Source: Ophioderma brevispina (lineage: Eukaryota > Echinodermata > Ophiuroidea > Amphilepidida > Ophiodermatidae). Taken from it: a stretch of DNA of 64,000 bases. Below the pieces are notes generated by a model. It was not told the origin of the DNA and ran no database searches. It worked only from the letters and a program-made list of their open reading frames with translations. Positions 1 to 10,852 of this stretch are shown piece by piece (positions within the stretch are counted from its first letter, which is position 1; each line of letters starts with the position of its first letter). Made by a program: the position numbers and the translations under genes. The DNA lies in the NCBI GenBank assembly GCA_023653785.1, contig JAMKCH010084901.1, forward strand, positions 48,344 to 112,343, read 5' to 3'.

Positions 1-870
1 CCTTATGTCAACCTAAGATGTAGGAGAGGGGTCATAAAATTAGGCTGTTCTCAATGAGAGGGTCGGAAAATGCTGACTCTGGTCATGCCAATATTTGGGA
101 GCCCCATTTTGATATGGAAAATATCAGCGGGGAGCCTGCCAAGATATATGTCAACTTTTTAACTAATTTTGGTATTGAAATGATCCAATTTTGATCCAAA
201 TTGTGTCAAAAACTTGACAAATTATTTTGATGAGCTCCCCACTAACTAATCTGATTTTAGAACAACATGAAATAGTCTTGATATTATGCATTTCTATGAA
301 GGGATTGAAATTTCAAAGTCGTTAATGTGGAAAGTCTGAAAAACTTATTATCAGCACCTTAAAAATATTTTTGTAGAAGAGATTGTTATTAGCTCAATAG
401 ACAATTTGTGCAATCCCCATAATGTATCCTGTAAAATGCCCATTTCCATCGGGGAACTAGTACCAGAGTACATGTTTACAAAAAATTCTGTTGTTCGTTC
501 ATGTCGCCGGACAGTGCCTAAAACTACAAAACAAAGTACCCTTTCATGTGAAGTTAATCTTATAAAAATGTAGAAGAATATCAAAGGAACAAAAACAACA
601 GAGGCACTGATGTTGAAATTTTTTGACCAAAGGTGGTATTTTCGAATGTAACCGTGCCCTACTTGTCACCTGCCGGACGGACGATTACAAAACTAATGTG
701 CAACATCACAGATAAGGTAAGTTTTCTAGTATAAAAATTACACTCTTAACCGTATGTTTTTAGCTGACTTGAGATCGGTACAAGTTCTCGAATGGAAATG
801 GGCACTTAACGAGATGAATTATGGGGATTGTGCAAATCGTCTATTGATACTGCAGCACTGGACTCAGAGT
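1..870. other. Intron-like sequence, nothing recognised
   Basis: AT-rich with short open frames only. No splice-flanked conserved peptide, RNA gene or simple repeat was identified. It presumably lies in a ferlin intron upstream of the exon at 6028, inferred from gene direction alone. Confidence 0.4.
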
Positions 871-1134
871 CCTGAGGTCATTGGTTCAAATCTACATTTA
901 GTCCAAACTCACAACTGCCTATTCTGGGTTACTACTTACTTGTAGCATAGAATTAGGCTGAAAGCAGACTCCCCTGCTATCAAACACACACTTGAGATTA
1001 CTGGTTCCTGAGGTCATTGGTTCAAACCTACATTTAGTCTAAACTGTCTACTCTTCTATGGGTTACTACTTACTTGTGGCATAGAATTAGGCTGAAAGCA
1101 GACTCCCCTGCTATCAAACACACACTTGAGATTA
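871..1134. repeat. Tandem duplication, two copies of about 130 bp
   Basis: Copy one is 871-1000 and copy two 1007-1134. Both run from CCTGAGGTCATTGGTTCAAA to CACACACTTGAGATTA, with the second copy about 10 bases shorter in its middle. The CCTGAGGTCATTGGTTCAAA opening resembles a tRNA B-box (GGTTCAAAT). With the preceding GGGGATTGTGCAAATCG, this may be a degraded tRNA-derived SINE whose 3' body was duplicated. Confidence 0.8.
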
Positions 1135-2854
1135 CGGTTCTGCTGCTCAAGTTCTTGTACCCTGTTATGAAGTTTCAGGCATTCCTCTCGCAGATCCTGC
1201 AGCAGAAACAATAACAAAGAGGAGGTTGAGTTGTCGTGGTAACTGATGAAGACATTAGCGAGAAATTAACACTGGCATAAATCACAAAAAATACAGAAAT
1301 GAGGTACTTTGAAATCCATTGATGAACGAGTCACGACCTCAGTCCACTTTCCACTTCAAAATAGAATTTAACAACTTTTGTTATCCGCTCTAAACGTGTC
1401 GTCCAGTACAGATGTGAGCTGTGATTGGCTTGGACTCAGTTGGGTATAAGCCAAAGAGGGAGAAGAATAAAGCCCAATGTAATCACAGTTCACTTCACTT
1501 TTATGATTAGAGTTCTAAACACAGAGTGCAAGTACAGCCAATAAGTTCCTTGATTAAGATCTCTTAATTTTTGATCAGTTCATTCACACTCTTCTTAATT
1601 AAGTTAAGGGTGGGTTCAAATTGGCAGGAATCTTATGATCGAGATAACCTTCAGGCCGATTCTACACAAAGTCATTCATGGTTAACACCCTAATGTCTTC
1701 CCCTTTTCCAACCCATGTCCAAATCAAAATCTTTGTCAACTCGCCATGCAGCCCAAAATAACACCTGAGAAAATAATTTTACTAAAGTGTTAAGCTACAA
1801 GATTAGTTTTTGTTTTAATTTATTAAAAGATCCAAAATTTTATTCAAACTAACACTTACACATACAGATAGGGCGCATCCTCATTTAAATAATCTTTGAA
1901 TCTCTAAATGCATACTGCCCCAAGAATGTTAGATCATGTATGGTATATAGTTGAACTTCTGTGAACACTACTTTTTTTTAAATGATTGATCTTTTGACCA
2001 TGTTTAGAGTACAATTTTTTTTATCATTTTTACCATACAAATGCATATTTTTTTTGACTGAATAAGACTAAGCAAAAAAACAAACATGATTAACAATCAT
2101 AATGGTCAATATAATAACTTAATGCTCTCTTCATGTTAAACATGCAGTCCTAATAAACTTGACAGTGGTGTCAGCTACAAATTCTATGTTATAGTTTTGC
2201 TATAACCTGATGCCTTTCCTTGTTTTTCCTTGCTTACTGATTGTAATTTCAAAATTTACTGTCAAAATATGGATTTGCTTTTAGCCCTTTAACATGGCTG
2301 ATCTAATCAGACATCAGAACCAGATTTAATCAAAATAAGCTAACAAAATCTATGGTATAATATTCATGTGCAGTAGGAACGCCAACGACGCATATAGCCG
2401 TTAAAAGGTCAATTTTTAAGGGTTCAAACTTTGGTGAGCGGCATGAGCACTCGTGGGTACGAGGAACGATATTTTTTCGCACGGTTTTCATTAGCAATTT
2501 TAATTGATTAATTATAACACAGGAGAGGACCAATTATTCCCACAGACTCCTGAATAAGTCTTAGATATGTATATTTTGTTTATAAAGATACAATTTTTCA
2601 ATCGGCTTTCTCCACAGTCGATATAAGGCAAATTTAGCCATGATCATGCTGTCAACTTCCAGTAGAATTTTGCAATGTTTACATTTTTCAAGTACCTGCG
2701 AATGTGCATCTTATCAAAATGAATGACTCATTGTTAGCATGATGAGATAAAATTATTGGTATATTTCATCTTCTGATAGGATTTATCAATGGTAATGACC
2801 GTACTTGTTAGAAAATGCAGTTTGAAAACATGTTGTCAAAAATGATATTTGACA
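1135..2854. other. AT-rich intron-like sequence
   Basis: No coding or structural RNA signal. Runs of T occur near 1970-2050. The short open frames show no family motif. Confidence 0.4.
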
Positions 2855-2890
2855 GATAGATCAACTCTATACATATAGAGTTGATCTATC
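2855..2890. repeat. Perfect 16-bp hairpin
   Basis: GATAGATCAACTCTAT at 2855-2870 is followed by a 4-base loop and its exact reverse complement at 2875-2890. It lies immediately upstream of the tRNA-like SINE head at 2906, so it may be a MITE end or a short foldback. No terminator function is implied in this intronic setting. Confidence 0.85.
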
Positions 2891-2905
2891 GCTTCTTACA
2901 TGTAC

Positions 2906-2985
2906 CACCTGGTTAGCTCAGTTAGCAAGCGTGCTATTCAAGTAATGCAGAGATTACGGGTTCGAGTCCAGCCAAGGGCATTTGT
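2906..2985 (+). repeat. tRNA-derived SINE head or tRNA relic
   Basis: It contains an A-box-like TGGTTAGCTCAGTTAG and a B-box GGGTTCGAGTCC at normal tRNA spacing. The acceptor and anticodon stems do not pair convincingly, so it is not a functional tRNA gene. It is probably the 5' part of a SINE or a decayed tRNA copy. Confidence 0.6.
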
Positions 2986-3183
2986 TTTTTAACACCTCTG
3001 TACGCTGGCCAGCTCCAGGAAAAGATTAAATATTGATGTTATACTGTTATTACTATCAATTTATTATTTTTCCTGATCTCATTTGGGTGGGGTCTTAAAG
3101 GCACTATCAGTGATTTGCTAAATCATAAAATTGAAAAAATCTTCAAAAATCAGATTTGTGCATGTCTGTAACACGTACGGGTA

Positions 3184-3410
3184 CCCTAACATACCCTGCA
3201 AATGATAAGACCAGAAACAACCTAATAAGCACAGAATCCGATATTTTAGCCATTACTGTCCGAACAGACACTTACTACAACACGTAATTCAATGGAGAGT
3301 CAAATCTTTGAAGACTGCCGTTTTCTTCCTTTTCTGGCAATTCTTCAGTTGGAAAAAATAACTTATGGGAATTATACAGACTTAACCTTCGATTTTAAGC
3401 TATTATGCAA
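3184..3410 (+). repeat. Interspersed repeat, diverged relative at 58.5 kb
   Basis: The stretch from ATACCCTGCAAATGAT through CCGAACAGACAC, GCCGTTTTCTTCCTTTTC and CAGTTGGAAAAAATAAC is mirrored in the same orientation at about 58477-58690. The relative reads ATACCCTGCAAGTGAT, CGGAACGGACAC, GCTGTTTTCTTCCTTTTC and CAGTTGGAAAAAGGAAC. It is noncoding. Here a SINE head follows directly, which suggests a nested or composite element. Confidence 0.7.
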
Positions 3411-3413
3411 AGC

Positions 3414-3542
3414 GGACAAGATAGCTCAATCAGGTAAGCGCTCGACTCCAGTGTATGCTCATCCATGCGTATAGGCGTGCGTTCGAGCCCTGTGAGATTC
3501 AGCTATCTTGTAATTTCCCTTTTTTTTTTTTTTTTTTTTTCC
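3414..3542 (+). repeat. tRNA-derived SINE head with poly(T)
   Basis: A tRNA-like head runs from ACAAGATAGCTCAATCAGG (A-box) to GCGTTCGAGCCCTG (B-box) and ends TTGTAATTTCCC. It then runs into a tract of about 22 T. The body and (ATT)n tail seen in the copies at 3.7 and 4.6 kb are missing here. Confidence 0.8.
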
Positions 3543-3710
3543 TACGGCTCATATCCCCTAAAGCATAACTGATAGCACTAGAGTAAATAGTGTAATTACC
3601 CAGGCACAAAACAATTCTTTTCATTCTATCCCACGGCAGTACAGGGTGAGCGTCGAGTGAAGTGGCACGCACACAAAATCTTCGGCCCCTCTATGTCCTC
3701 CCTAAATGTT

Positions 3711-4137
3711 AAACCAATTCCTATACGTTAAGCTGCTGAACCTAAGAGAGTTGTGGAAGTGCCAAATTGGACAAGATAGCTCAATCAGGTAAGCGCTCGA
3801 CTCCAGTGTATGCTCATTCATGCGTATAGGCGTGCGTTCGAGCCCTGTAAGATTCAGCTATCTTGTAATTTCCCTGGACAAGAAATTAACCGCTTGGTTG
3901 TCTCGATTTACCCATGCGATATTTGGGGAGCTGGTCCCGGCTGCGATGGTTATGTCGATGCATGTTTGCTGATAAGGGAAAGCGCTGATCCCGATCTGCT
4001 GCATCCCTTGAAATGATGCTAAATGGTTTATGGTATGGTTGGGCCACAGTGGTCAGCGGCCATTTGTGAAAGCGCTTAGAGGCCAATAGCATAAGGCGCT
4101 ATATAAATCTCTGCTATTATTATTATTATTATTATTA
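3711..4137 (+). repeat. Full-length tRNA-derived SINE, copy 1
   Basis: Unit of about 427 bp: a 57-bp lead (AAACCAATTCCTATACG...), a tRNA-like head with A-box TAGCTCAATCAGG and B-box GTTCGAGCC, a body containing GGTATGGTTGGGCCACAGTG, and a tail GGCGCTATATAAATCTCTGC with (ATT)n. Tails of this type are common in SINEs of marine invertebrates and probably serve LINE-dependent retrotransposition. The 68-residue open frames inside are incidental. A copy with no difference that I found lies 846 bases downstream. Confidence 0.88.
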
Positions 4138-4556
4138 AATTTCAAATATTTTGACTCTTTCGGGTGAATCAGTGATATGTCTTTAAGGAGTAGGCGAATT
4201 TTGCGTGTGGCCCTTTTCCAATTCAACTGCAAGTTACGCCACCGTAGACTGAGCATCTTTACCGGTTATTCCTTCATGAAATAATCAATATGCACAGAGT
4301 TGAATGAGGTTCATAGGCTTTATTCCGTATTGGCTTAATTGATTTGTTTCACTAGAAAGCTTGGGGATTTCAATGCAGTCGTCATTCAGTCATCATTACT
4401 TTTTTTCTTATCTTTTAGAGTGCATTTCTTTCTGTAAAAACGATACCATTTCCCAATATAATTACTAACAACTTAACCACCTATTTTTTCCTTCTGAAAG
4501 TTTCCAAGAGACACAAATAAAAGCTCGGTTTTCTTCTTTTTTTTTTTTTTTTTTTT
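4138..4556. other. Spacer between the two SINE copies
   Basis: Unique AT-rich sequence ending in a T20 tract at about 4536-4556. Nothing coding is recognised. Confidence 0.5.
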
Positions 4557-4983
4557 AAACCAATTCCTATACGTTAAGCTGCTGAACCTAAGAGAGTTGT
4601 GGAAGTGCCAAATTGGACAAGATAGCTCAATCAGGTAAGCGCTCGACTCCAGTGTATGCTCATTCATGCGTATAGGCGTGCGTTCGAGCCCTGTAAGATT
4701 CAGCTATCTTGTAATTTCCCTGGACAAGAAATTAACCGCTTGGTTGTCTCGATTTACCCATGCGATATTTGGGGAGCTGGTCCCGGCTGCGATGGTTATG
4801 TCGATGCATGTTTGCTGATAAGGGAAAGCGCTGATCCCGATCTGCTGCATCCCTTGAAATGATGCTAAATGGTTTATGGTATGGTTGGGCCACAGTGGTC
4901 AGCGGCCATTTGTGAAAGCGCTTAGAGGCCAATAGCATAAGGCGCTATATAAATCTCTGCTATTATTATTATTATTATTATTA
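4557..4983 (+). repeat. Full-length tRNA-derived SINE, copy 2
   Basis: It matches the unit at 3711 base for base as far as I compared, including the 57-bp lead and the (ATT)n tail. It directly follows a T20 tract. Because the lead is duplicated as well, this is either a local segmental duplication, a SINE whose true 5' end includes the lead, or an assembly duplication. Confidence 0.88.
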
Positions 4984-6027
4984 AATCGTGTGAAGCGCAT
5001 TTCAATACGGAATAAACCCCAAACTCGTTCTGACTTCGTCTTCATGGTCAAATTCATTCCCATTGAAAAATGTGTTTCACACGATTTGGAACTCCTCTAT
5101 GGTGTTAAAGAGCTAGTTCCCCGTAAAATTTGCTGTTAGGTCTTCACGTATGGGTTGTCTCGTGTCCATCAAGTAGGACACGAGGTTACTAGTACCCTCT
5201 AAAGCAAAATGCCAGGGTATATCTATGCTTTATTATATTTCTAAATACATTTTCGTAAAAAATGCTAGAAAGATACCATTGATAATAAAGTAAAACGCCC
5301 ACAATATACATACGTGGCCCACGGGAAAAAAGAGATCATGATGATGTGTAGTATATAGTGTGTCCTGAAAGAAATAACCATACGAATGAAACATCCAAAC
5401 CTTTTCAGTTACATCACTTTCAAGAATTTGTCGCAGATTTTAATCAATCGTTACTGATTTTTTTTATTAACACACCTATATAATCCAATTTAATGACAGG
5501 AGTACCATAGATATTCCGCAGCAGACAACTGTTTTTGTCTATTGACTTCTCAAGTCATAAATTGTCACGAATGCCGAGAGAAGTCACTAATGCCTAACAT
5601 AGATAGCAGTTTTTAGTAAATTCTGCTAATAAGGCAACTTTATCCTAGCGGACATTCTTTAAGAAAGCAAAGGCATCTTTTGAAACATTTTTTTATTTAA
5701 AAAATAGCCCGTTTAAGCAATCACGAGAGTAGGTCGAGCAAATTAGCGGGAAATAGACAAACACAGACGTAATTTGGCAGTAAACTAAGGTTATTATTCA
5801 ATTGCTATCACCAATACCAATAACTAAAATAATTGTGAATTTGACTGGTTTCCATTTGGCCTCTTGTAAATCGGGAAGAATCGCTTGAGAACCGTGGGTA
5901 ATAACCCTAGAAATCTCACTTACAGGAGGCAGAGCCTATCAAAAACGAGTCAACTGGCAATGCGTTATGATAATGTTAAAATGTAAAATGGTGATTGTGT
6001 TGATAGGTGTATGATTGTAATTGATAG
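4984..6027. other. Intron sequence upstream of ferlin C2B exon
   Basis: AT-rich. GTGTGATTGTAATTGATAG just before 6028 supplies the splice acceptor, although its polypyrimidine tract is poor. I searched this stretch for the preceding C2B exon (FNExxxF block) and did not see it. Confidence 0.5.
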
Positions 6028-6228
6028 GTGTACAACTCACGCGGCAAACTGCGAAGAGATGCCGTGATAGGAAGCTTCCTTATCCATGTTGGAACAGTGT
6101 ATGTAGCGAAGAATCGCACCATAGAAAACAAATGGCTGGTACTGACAAATGCAGACCATGTTGGAGGTGGCTGTACCGGGTATCTGATGGTTAGCTTGAG
6201 TGTTACTGGAAGAGGTGATAGAACACTG
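6028..6228 (+). CDS. Ferlin exon: C-terminal half of C2B domain
   Basis: A 67-codon open exon bounded by an AG at 6026-6027 and a GTAAGT donor at 6229; it is phase 0 at both ends. The translation contains IGSFLIHVGTVY, then ENKWLVLTNADH, GCTGYLMVSLSV and TGRGDRTL. These match in order the last strands of the ferlin C2B domain (family pattern: G-x-F-x-x-DVGT-[VI]-Y, KW-x-x-L-[ST]-[DN]-x-D, GY-x-K-x-x-[IL]-x-V, G-x-GD). Ferlins are tail-anchored multi-C2 proteins that act in calcium-dependent membrane fusion and repair. The DVGT of the family is HVGT here. The preceding C2B exon was not found upstream in the window. The next recognised exon begins in a different phase, so at least one small linker exon (FerI region) between 6.2 and 12.1 kb is unaccounted for. 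Confidence 0.85.
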
Positions 6229-7214
6229 GTAAGTAAATTTGTTTCAGAAAGAAAGAAAATGCGAAACGTGCGTGCGCGTACTTTTGTGTTAAAAATATTA
6301 CTTTTCAGGAGATTTCTAACAGGGAAAGTAGCTTAAAACCTGTTTACAACATGAATAAGAAAAATAGATTTTCCCTAATGCAATATTTAGAAAACACAAC
6401 GTGTTTACATTGTTACGATCCCGGCTCAAGGATTGTAACAAAACCAGAACACCTAGAAAATTAAACTCAATTCACCTCTGATTTACAATCTCTCTATATT
6501 TATACTATGGTGTTTAATTCTGAACCGATTTTTTTATACGTTGAAATCACAGGTTACTATTAGAGCTAATTAATGTAACTTGCTTTAAGACTACTATGAA
6601 TCACTATGTAATCATCTTTGTGACGTTGAATCACCAGTAGGAAATCGGATTATATATAGTTCAGCGATATGAAGCTATATGAGGGGTTTCTTTGAATCCA
6701 GGGTCTGTGAGTTGATTACCAGAATTACAGCAACACATCAGGTCAGAGGCAAGAGCAAAATGGGCGTTGTGCCCGGAACTCCAGGAGAGTCAACGTTTGA
6801 ACATGTTCTAAGATTACGGAACCTTGACATTCCTAATGACCTCATGTCAAAGGTTAAATAAAGCAATCAATTATGAAGTGTGCCTTCTAGGTCCAATACA
6901 ACTCCTTTCCAGAGTGTCTCCTTGTAGTCTCAGCAGCTTAAAGTAATAACAGCACTTTTTAAAGAGCGCCCCCAATTTTCAAAATTTGAGATTTTTTGCA
7001 AGTTGTGTTGGTAATTGTATATTAAACTATACTTGCGAGTGGTAATTCCAAATCAAACTCTTGAAGCAAAATTGACCATCTCATGTTTCTTCTGTTTTTT
7101 TGCAAGCGGATTGTGGTCTGCGAATACGATGACTGGGAGCTACTGGGAATATGGCTGCGTTCAAATATACCTCAAAATTCTGAAAAGCCAAAACCATTCC
7201 AAGACATTTTAATG
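6229..7214. other. Ferlin intron with an unassigned open stretch
   Basis: Positions 6679-6861 stay open for 60 codons on the + strand and include VVPGTPGESTFEHVL and RLRNLDIPNDLM, flanked by AG and GT dinucleotides. It does not match the ferlin linker I would expect between C2B and C2C, and I recognise no family. Otherwise the stretch is AT-rich and noncoding. Confidence 0.3.
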
Positions 7215-7400
7215 TTAATTGGCACAAATTGCTCCCTTGAACTGCTCCACAGAGGGCAGTTCTATGATGCTGTCTGGGAGCGCATCCCAGTGTCTCGGTG
7301 TTCTGGCGAAGAAACTGTATTTGTTAAAGGTGCAACAAGAGATTTTTGAGGCACCCAAGTATTGTGTCATAATAGTAATTTCATATAGATCAGACACTCA
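7215..7400 (-). mobile_element. LINE 3' end, reverse transcriptase C-terminus
   Basis: The minus-strand reading contains NKYSFFARTPRHWDALPDS followed by IIELPSVEQFKGAI and a stop. The pattern SFFxRTxxxWNxLPxxxxxxxSxxxFK is the standard C-terminal end of many CR1/Jockey-type non-LTR retrotransposon ORF2 proteins. Only the last 40 or so residues survive, so it is a strongly 5'-truncated, inactive insertion. Confidence 0.75.
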
Positions 7401-8865
7401 ATAGACTTCGTACCTTGTATTTGGCTATAGAAATGTCTTAAAAGAGAGAAAAAAGGGGATTCTGATTTGTTAATATTTCAATGTAAAACATAGGCTGAAT
7501 TTTGTATTTGCTCCTATACAAAATTAGAAAACTCGAAATTTTTGTACCAAAGAAACATTTCTCAGCTTGATCCTTTCAGATGGGGATATTTTTGATGGAA
7601 AGCTTTACATTGCAGCAAAAATCAGCACTTTCGATTTTTTTAGGGACACCTGAAATGTGAAATCTCTAGCGCATAAATCGTTGTAGGGTTTGGTGCTGGC
7701 ATACAGGGACCTTTCCCAACAACAGACAACTAGAGCCGTTGTTGGTCTTTTATATTTTATTTCCAGTTTCAGAGTTGCAGACTGCCTCAATCTCACAATT
7801 ACCTCCTCTTATATAGAGGCCCAATTACACCGGGTGTGGCCTAATTAACAAACCCCATTGTCGTATTGGTATTGGTCAGTAGTGGTCACTCACTAGTGTT
7901 TCTCTGTAGTTATATAAATGCACATTGTAGAGGCCTAAGGTGTTTAATATAATTTGGGGATCCCAACAGTACTATTGCCGTTTTTACAACTGCAGTGTAG
8001 TTTTATGTGAATAATTTGTTATTGATCATTGTTTGCTGTTATGTTTGGTTGCATTTGTTCAATGAAAAATATACTGAACACAAAAATGAACCACCTGTAA
8101 TTCTTACAGGCGTGCCTATTGTTGGAAGGAGTATTAGTAAAGTTTCTTTTTGTGTTCAGTGTACTTATTATTTTTAATACTCATTATTTACAGATTAAAA
8201 TTTGTATATTTACAATTTATTTATTTTTTACAATTTATAAGTTCATATTCGTAAATTTATACATTTATTTATGCAGACATCTCTATCTAAACTGAACTCA
8301 AAAACAAACTTAATAAATTTCTTTTTGTGTTCAGGATATTTTGGATCATGTTAAAACATTGGGTGCTATGAACAAATAGTTACTTCACAATTCTCATACA
8401 ATATGAGCAAAGTTACGCCCACAGGTTAAATAAATTACGAGAGCATAAACTTAACCCCCTGTAATTCTTGCAGACGTACCTATTGTTGGAATAAAGGAGT
8501 ATGGGTAAATCAGATTTGAAAAAAACAAAACAAAATTGGATTCTTAATTACTGTGTTTGTTGTTATTCAGTAACAGCAATTCAAGGAACCCGTTGAGCCT
8601 GATCATTTTGATTCGTAAGTAAACTTTTTATGTCTGTAATGAAAAGCAAATTCTTGTAACAATGTTGAGAGATGTTGTGTAACGCTGTATTTGCACCTTT
8701 GTAGTTCAGGGCCATATATAAGGCAGATGGTTCCCGTGGGATTTTCGTGTTATTTTCTTGTTTCTATTGGATTCCAATATACATTAGTCACTTTGTCAAA
8801 AGATCTATAGTGCCAATTTTCCTGAGCATTTGTAATGTATCATTTATGCAAATTAATATGAAGTC
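7401..8865. repeat. AT-rich intron with short diverged repeats
   Basis: CTGTAATTCTT-CAG-CGT-CCTATTGTTGGAA occurs at about 8095-8130 and again at 8459-8495. TTTCTTTTTGTGTTCAG recurs at about 8144 and 8318, with an inverted GAACACAAAAA at 8075. These look like fragments of one old element. No gene is recognised. Confidence 0.5.
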
Positions 8866-8867
8866 AC

Positions 8868-8940
8868 TAAAAATCATAGAAAACGCTCAGGTATGCTGTA
8901 GGTTTAAACGTCATAGAAAACGCTCAGGTATGCTCTAGGT
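8868..8940. repeat. Short tandem duplication, about 34-bp unit
   Basis: CATAGAAAACGCTCAGGTAT occurs twice, in units running from ATCATAGAAAAC to TAGGTTT and from GTCATAGAAAAC to TAGGTTT. There is one base difference (CTGTAGG versus CTCTAGG). Confidence 0.8.
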
Positions 8941-10240
8941 TTGGGCCATATGGTAGAACAGAGGGATACTTTAAATTTCCATCTGAATATGGACCCAGTA
9001 TAAAGAAGAAATAAACGAAAGAGTGGGATATATTTCTTTGACCATTAGAAACTCTTATCTAGCATTTCAGTCTTGATAGCATCTTCAAATTCAAGATGAC
9101 AGCCAAATCGGACGCCTTCAAAGATAAACCTTAAAATTACCATATTATGTGTAATATATTTGGTTATATCATCCCCAATATTATAAAATGGGTGTATTTA
9201 AGTGTAAGATAATATGTCTTTGACCATTAGAAACTTTTATCTTGCATTTCCGTTTTGTTGCCAATGGAGAAATCGCAAATGATATCCAATACGGCAGTTT
9301 AAGTTTTGTTTAAACCTGTAAACCATTGTTTGCATTATATTTATTTTTGTATCATCCAGAAATTACTATTAAAGTATAAAATAAAGTATGAGTCGTGTTT
9401 TTGACCACTAGATATTTTAGTATGTTTATATTTGTTATCAGGCTTAAAATTCAAGATGTTGGTCAACTGATAACAAATGTATGGCAAACGGAAGTCGTAT
9501 TACCATAATTTTTCATTAAGTATTTATACAAACCAAAAATACCAGATATAAGTTTCTAATTGTCAAAATCATGTTATGTCATACTTTAATTTAGACTTTC
9601 TTCATAATTTCTGGATAATTTAAATAAATACAGATATTTTTTTGTAGAGTTGAACGAAATTTAAAAGGACGGTCATAAAGCAAGATGGTATTAAAGTTGA
9701 TATTCATTGAGTAGCAGTATCATGCAAAGTTTGGTATCGTTGGAAAGCTCAGGACTAAAGGGAAAAGAATATGACGTATTCCAGTTGTAGAACAACATAA
9801 TTAAGTCGCTAATTACATTTTAGAAGATCGATAGCCGAGTCCTCAGTTGCACCTATGGGGACACTAGTCTGAGATTCTTTTTTAACCGATGAGACATATT
9901 ACAACACAAAATTTTCATTTGTGAGATTTATTGATGTTTACTAACGATTTATTGTATTCTGTAATGTTGAAATATTGATATTTCAAGAGAGAAATTGACC
10001 GCAGTCGATCGGGACTGAGTTGACGATGACCAGCCATGACAGATCAATGACATGTCAATGTGAATGAAATACCCAAGATTTCAGGGACATGAAAACAATC
10101 CCAATTCTAAAATTCTCTGAAAAATCATTGTGATCATAAGTGCAACAATCACTGGTAATTTAAAATAACGGAAATCCAATAATTGTTTTGATTGATAGCC
10201 GAAACTTGAATTTCACGGCACAGGCAGATTTCCCAAGAAA
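8941..10240. repeat. Intron with a recurrent 'TTTGACCATTAGAAAC' phrase
   Basis: TTTGACCATTAGAAAC occurs near 9038 and 9215, a variant TTTGACCACTAGATA near 9400, and an inverted form (GTTTCTAATTGTCAAA) near 9555. The spacing is about 180 bases. This suggests an old tandem or foldback element. Nothing coding is seen. Confidence 0.45.
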
Positions 10241-10249
10241 ATGACCATT

Positions 10250-10593
10250 CCCGGTGTAGAAGTAATTATAGCCCGGCGTACTCATAGTCCGGGAACAATG
10301 GTGAACAATAGGACAATCGATTCAGTTGACTCTTTACGCAACATTAGTTTCAAGCTTTATTCCGTTATCGTCTATGGAGCCCCGGACTGTGGCTCCCGCC
10401 GGACTATATCTGCTTTCACACCGGTGTAGAAGTAACCATTGTCCGGCGTACTCATAGTCCGGGAACAATGGTGAACAATAGGGCAATCAATTCAGTTGAC
10501 TCTTTACGCACATTAGTTTCACCTTCTTCCCGTTATCGTCTATGGAGCCCGGACTAATGGCTCCCACCGGACTAATCTGCTTTCACACCGGTA
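10250..10593. mobile_element. Tandem pair of ~170-bp MITE-like elements
   Basis: Unit one is about 10250-10424 and unit two about 10421-10593. Each starts CCGGTGTAGAAGTAA and ends ATCTGCTTTCACACCGGT, so the ends form an inverted repeat CCGGTGTRRAAG. The units share GGCGTACTCATAGTCCGGGA and TTCAGTTGACTCTTTACGCA and abut through a shared CACACCGGTG. Nonautonomous DNA transposons fit; head-to-tail tandems of such elements are uncommon. Confidence 0.75.
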
Positions 10594-10784
10594 TCAGGCT
10601 AATACGCAAGTGTGAGATTTGGACCACCAACTCCTGCTCCTGGGGCCATGTATTGGCAACCGTTCCAGAGCGAGCTATTCATTCTATTGATTGCTGACCA
10701 CAATAGCAGTAGCGATTTATTCTAATTCCGTAAGTGTTATTAAGGATTAGAATTGCATATCTGGTACACCAATCCCAGCTGGTC

Positions 10785-10852
10785 TTGTGGTTAGGTAGCT
10801 GACCTCATGATACAGTGGTCGCGGGTTCGGATCTCGCTACTGCTTCTTTTAA
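10785..10852 (+). repeat. tRNA-like SINE head
   Basis: It has an A-box-like TGGTCTTGTGGTTAGGTAGC and a B-box-like GGGTTCGGATCTC at tRNA spacing, followed by a short pyrimidine run. The stems are not convincing, so it is a SINE or tRNA relic. Confidence 0.5.

Noticed and set aside
2906..2985. Possible functional tRNA gene
   Set aside because: A and B boxes are good but the acceptor and anticodon stems do not pair; a SINE head or relic fits better.
3810..4938. Identical 68-codon ORFs on both strands
   Set aside because: Internal to the two SINE copies; no protein signature.
6679..6861. Possible ferlin linker exon
   Set aside because: The peptide does not resemble the acidic C2B-C2C linker, and the phase needed for the exon at 12139 is not met convincingly.
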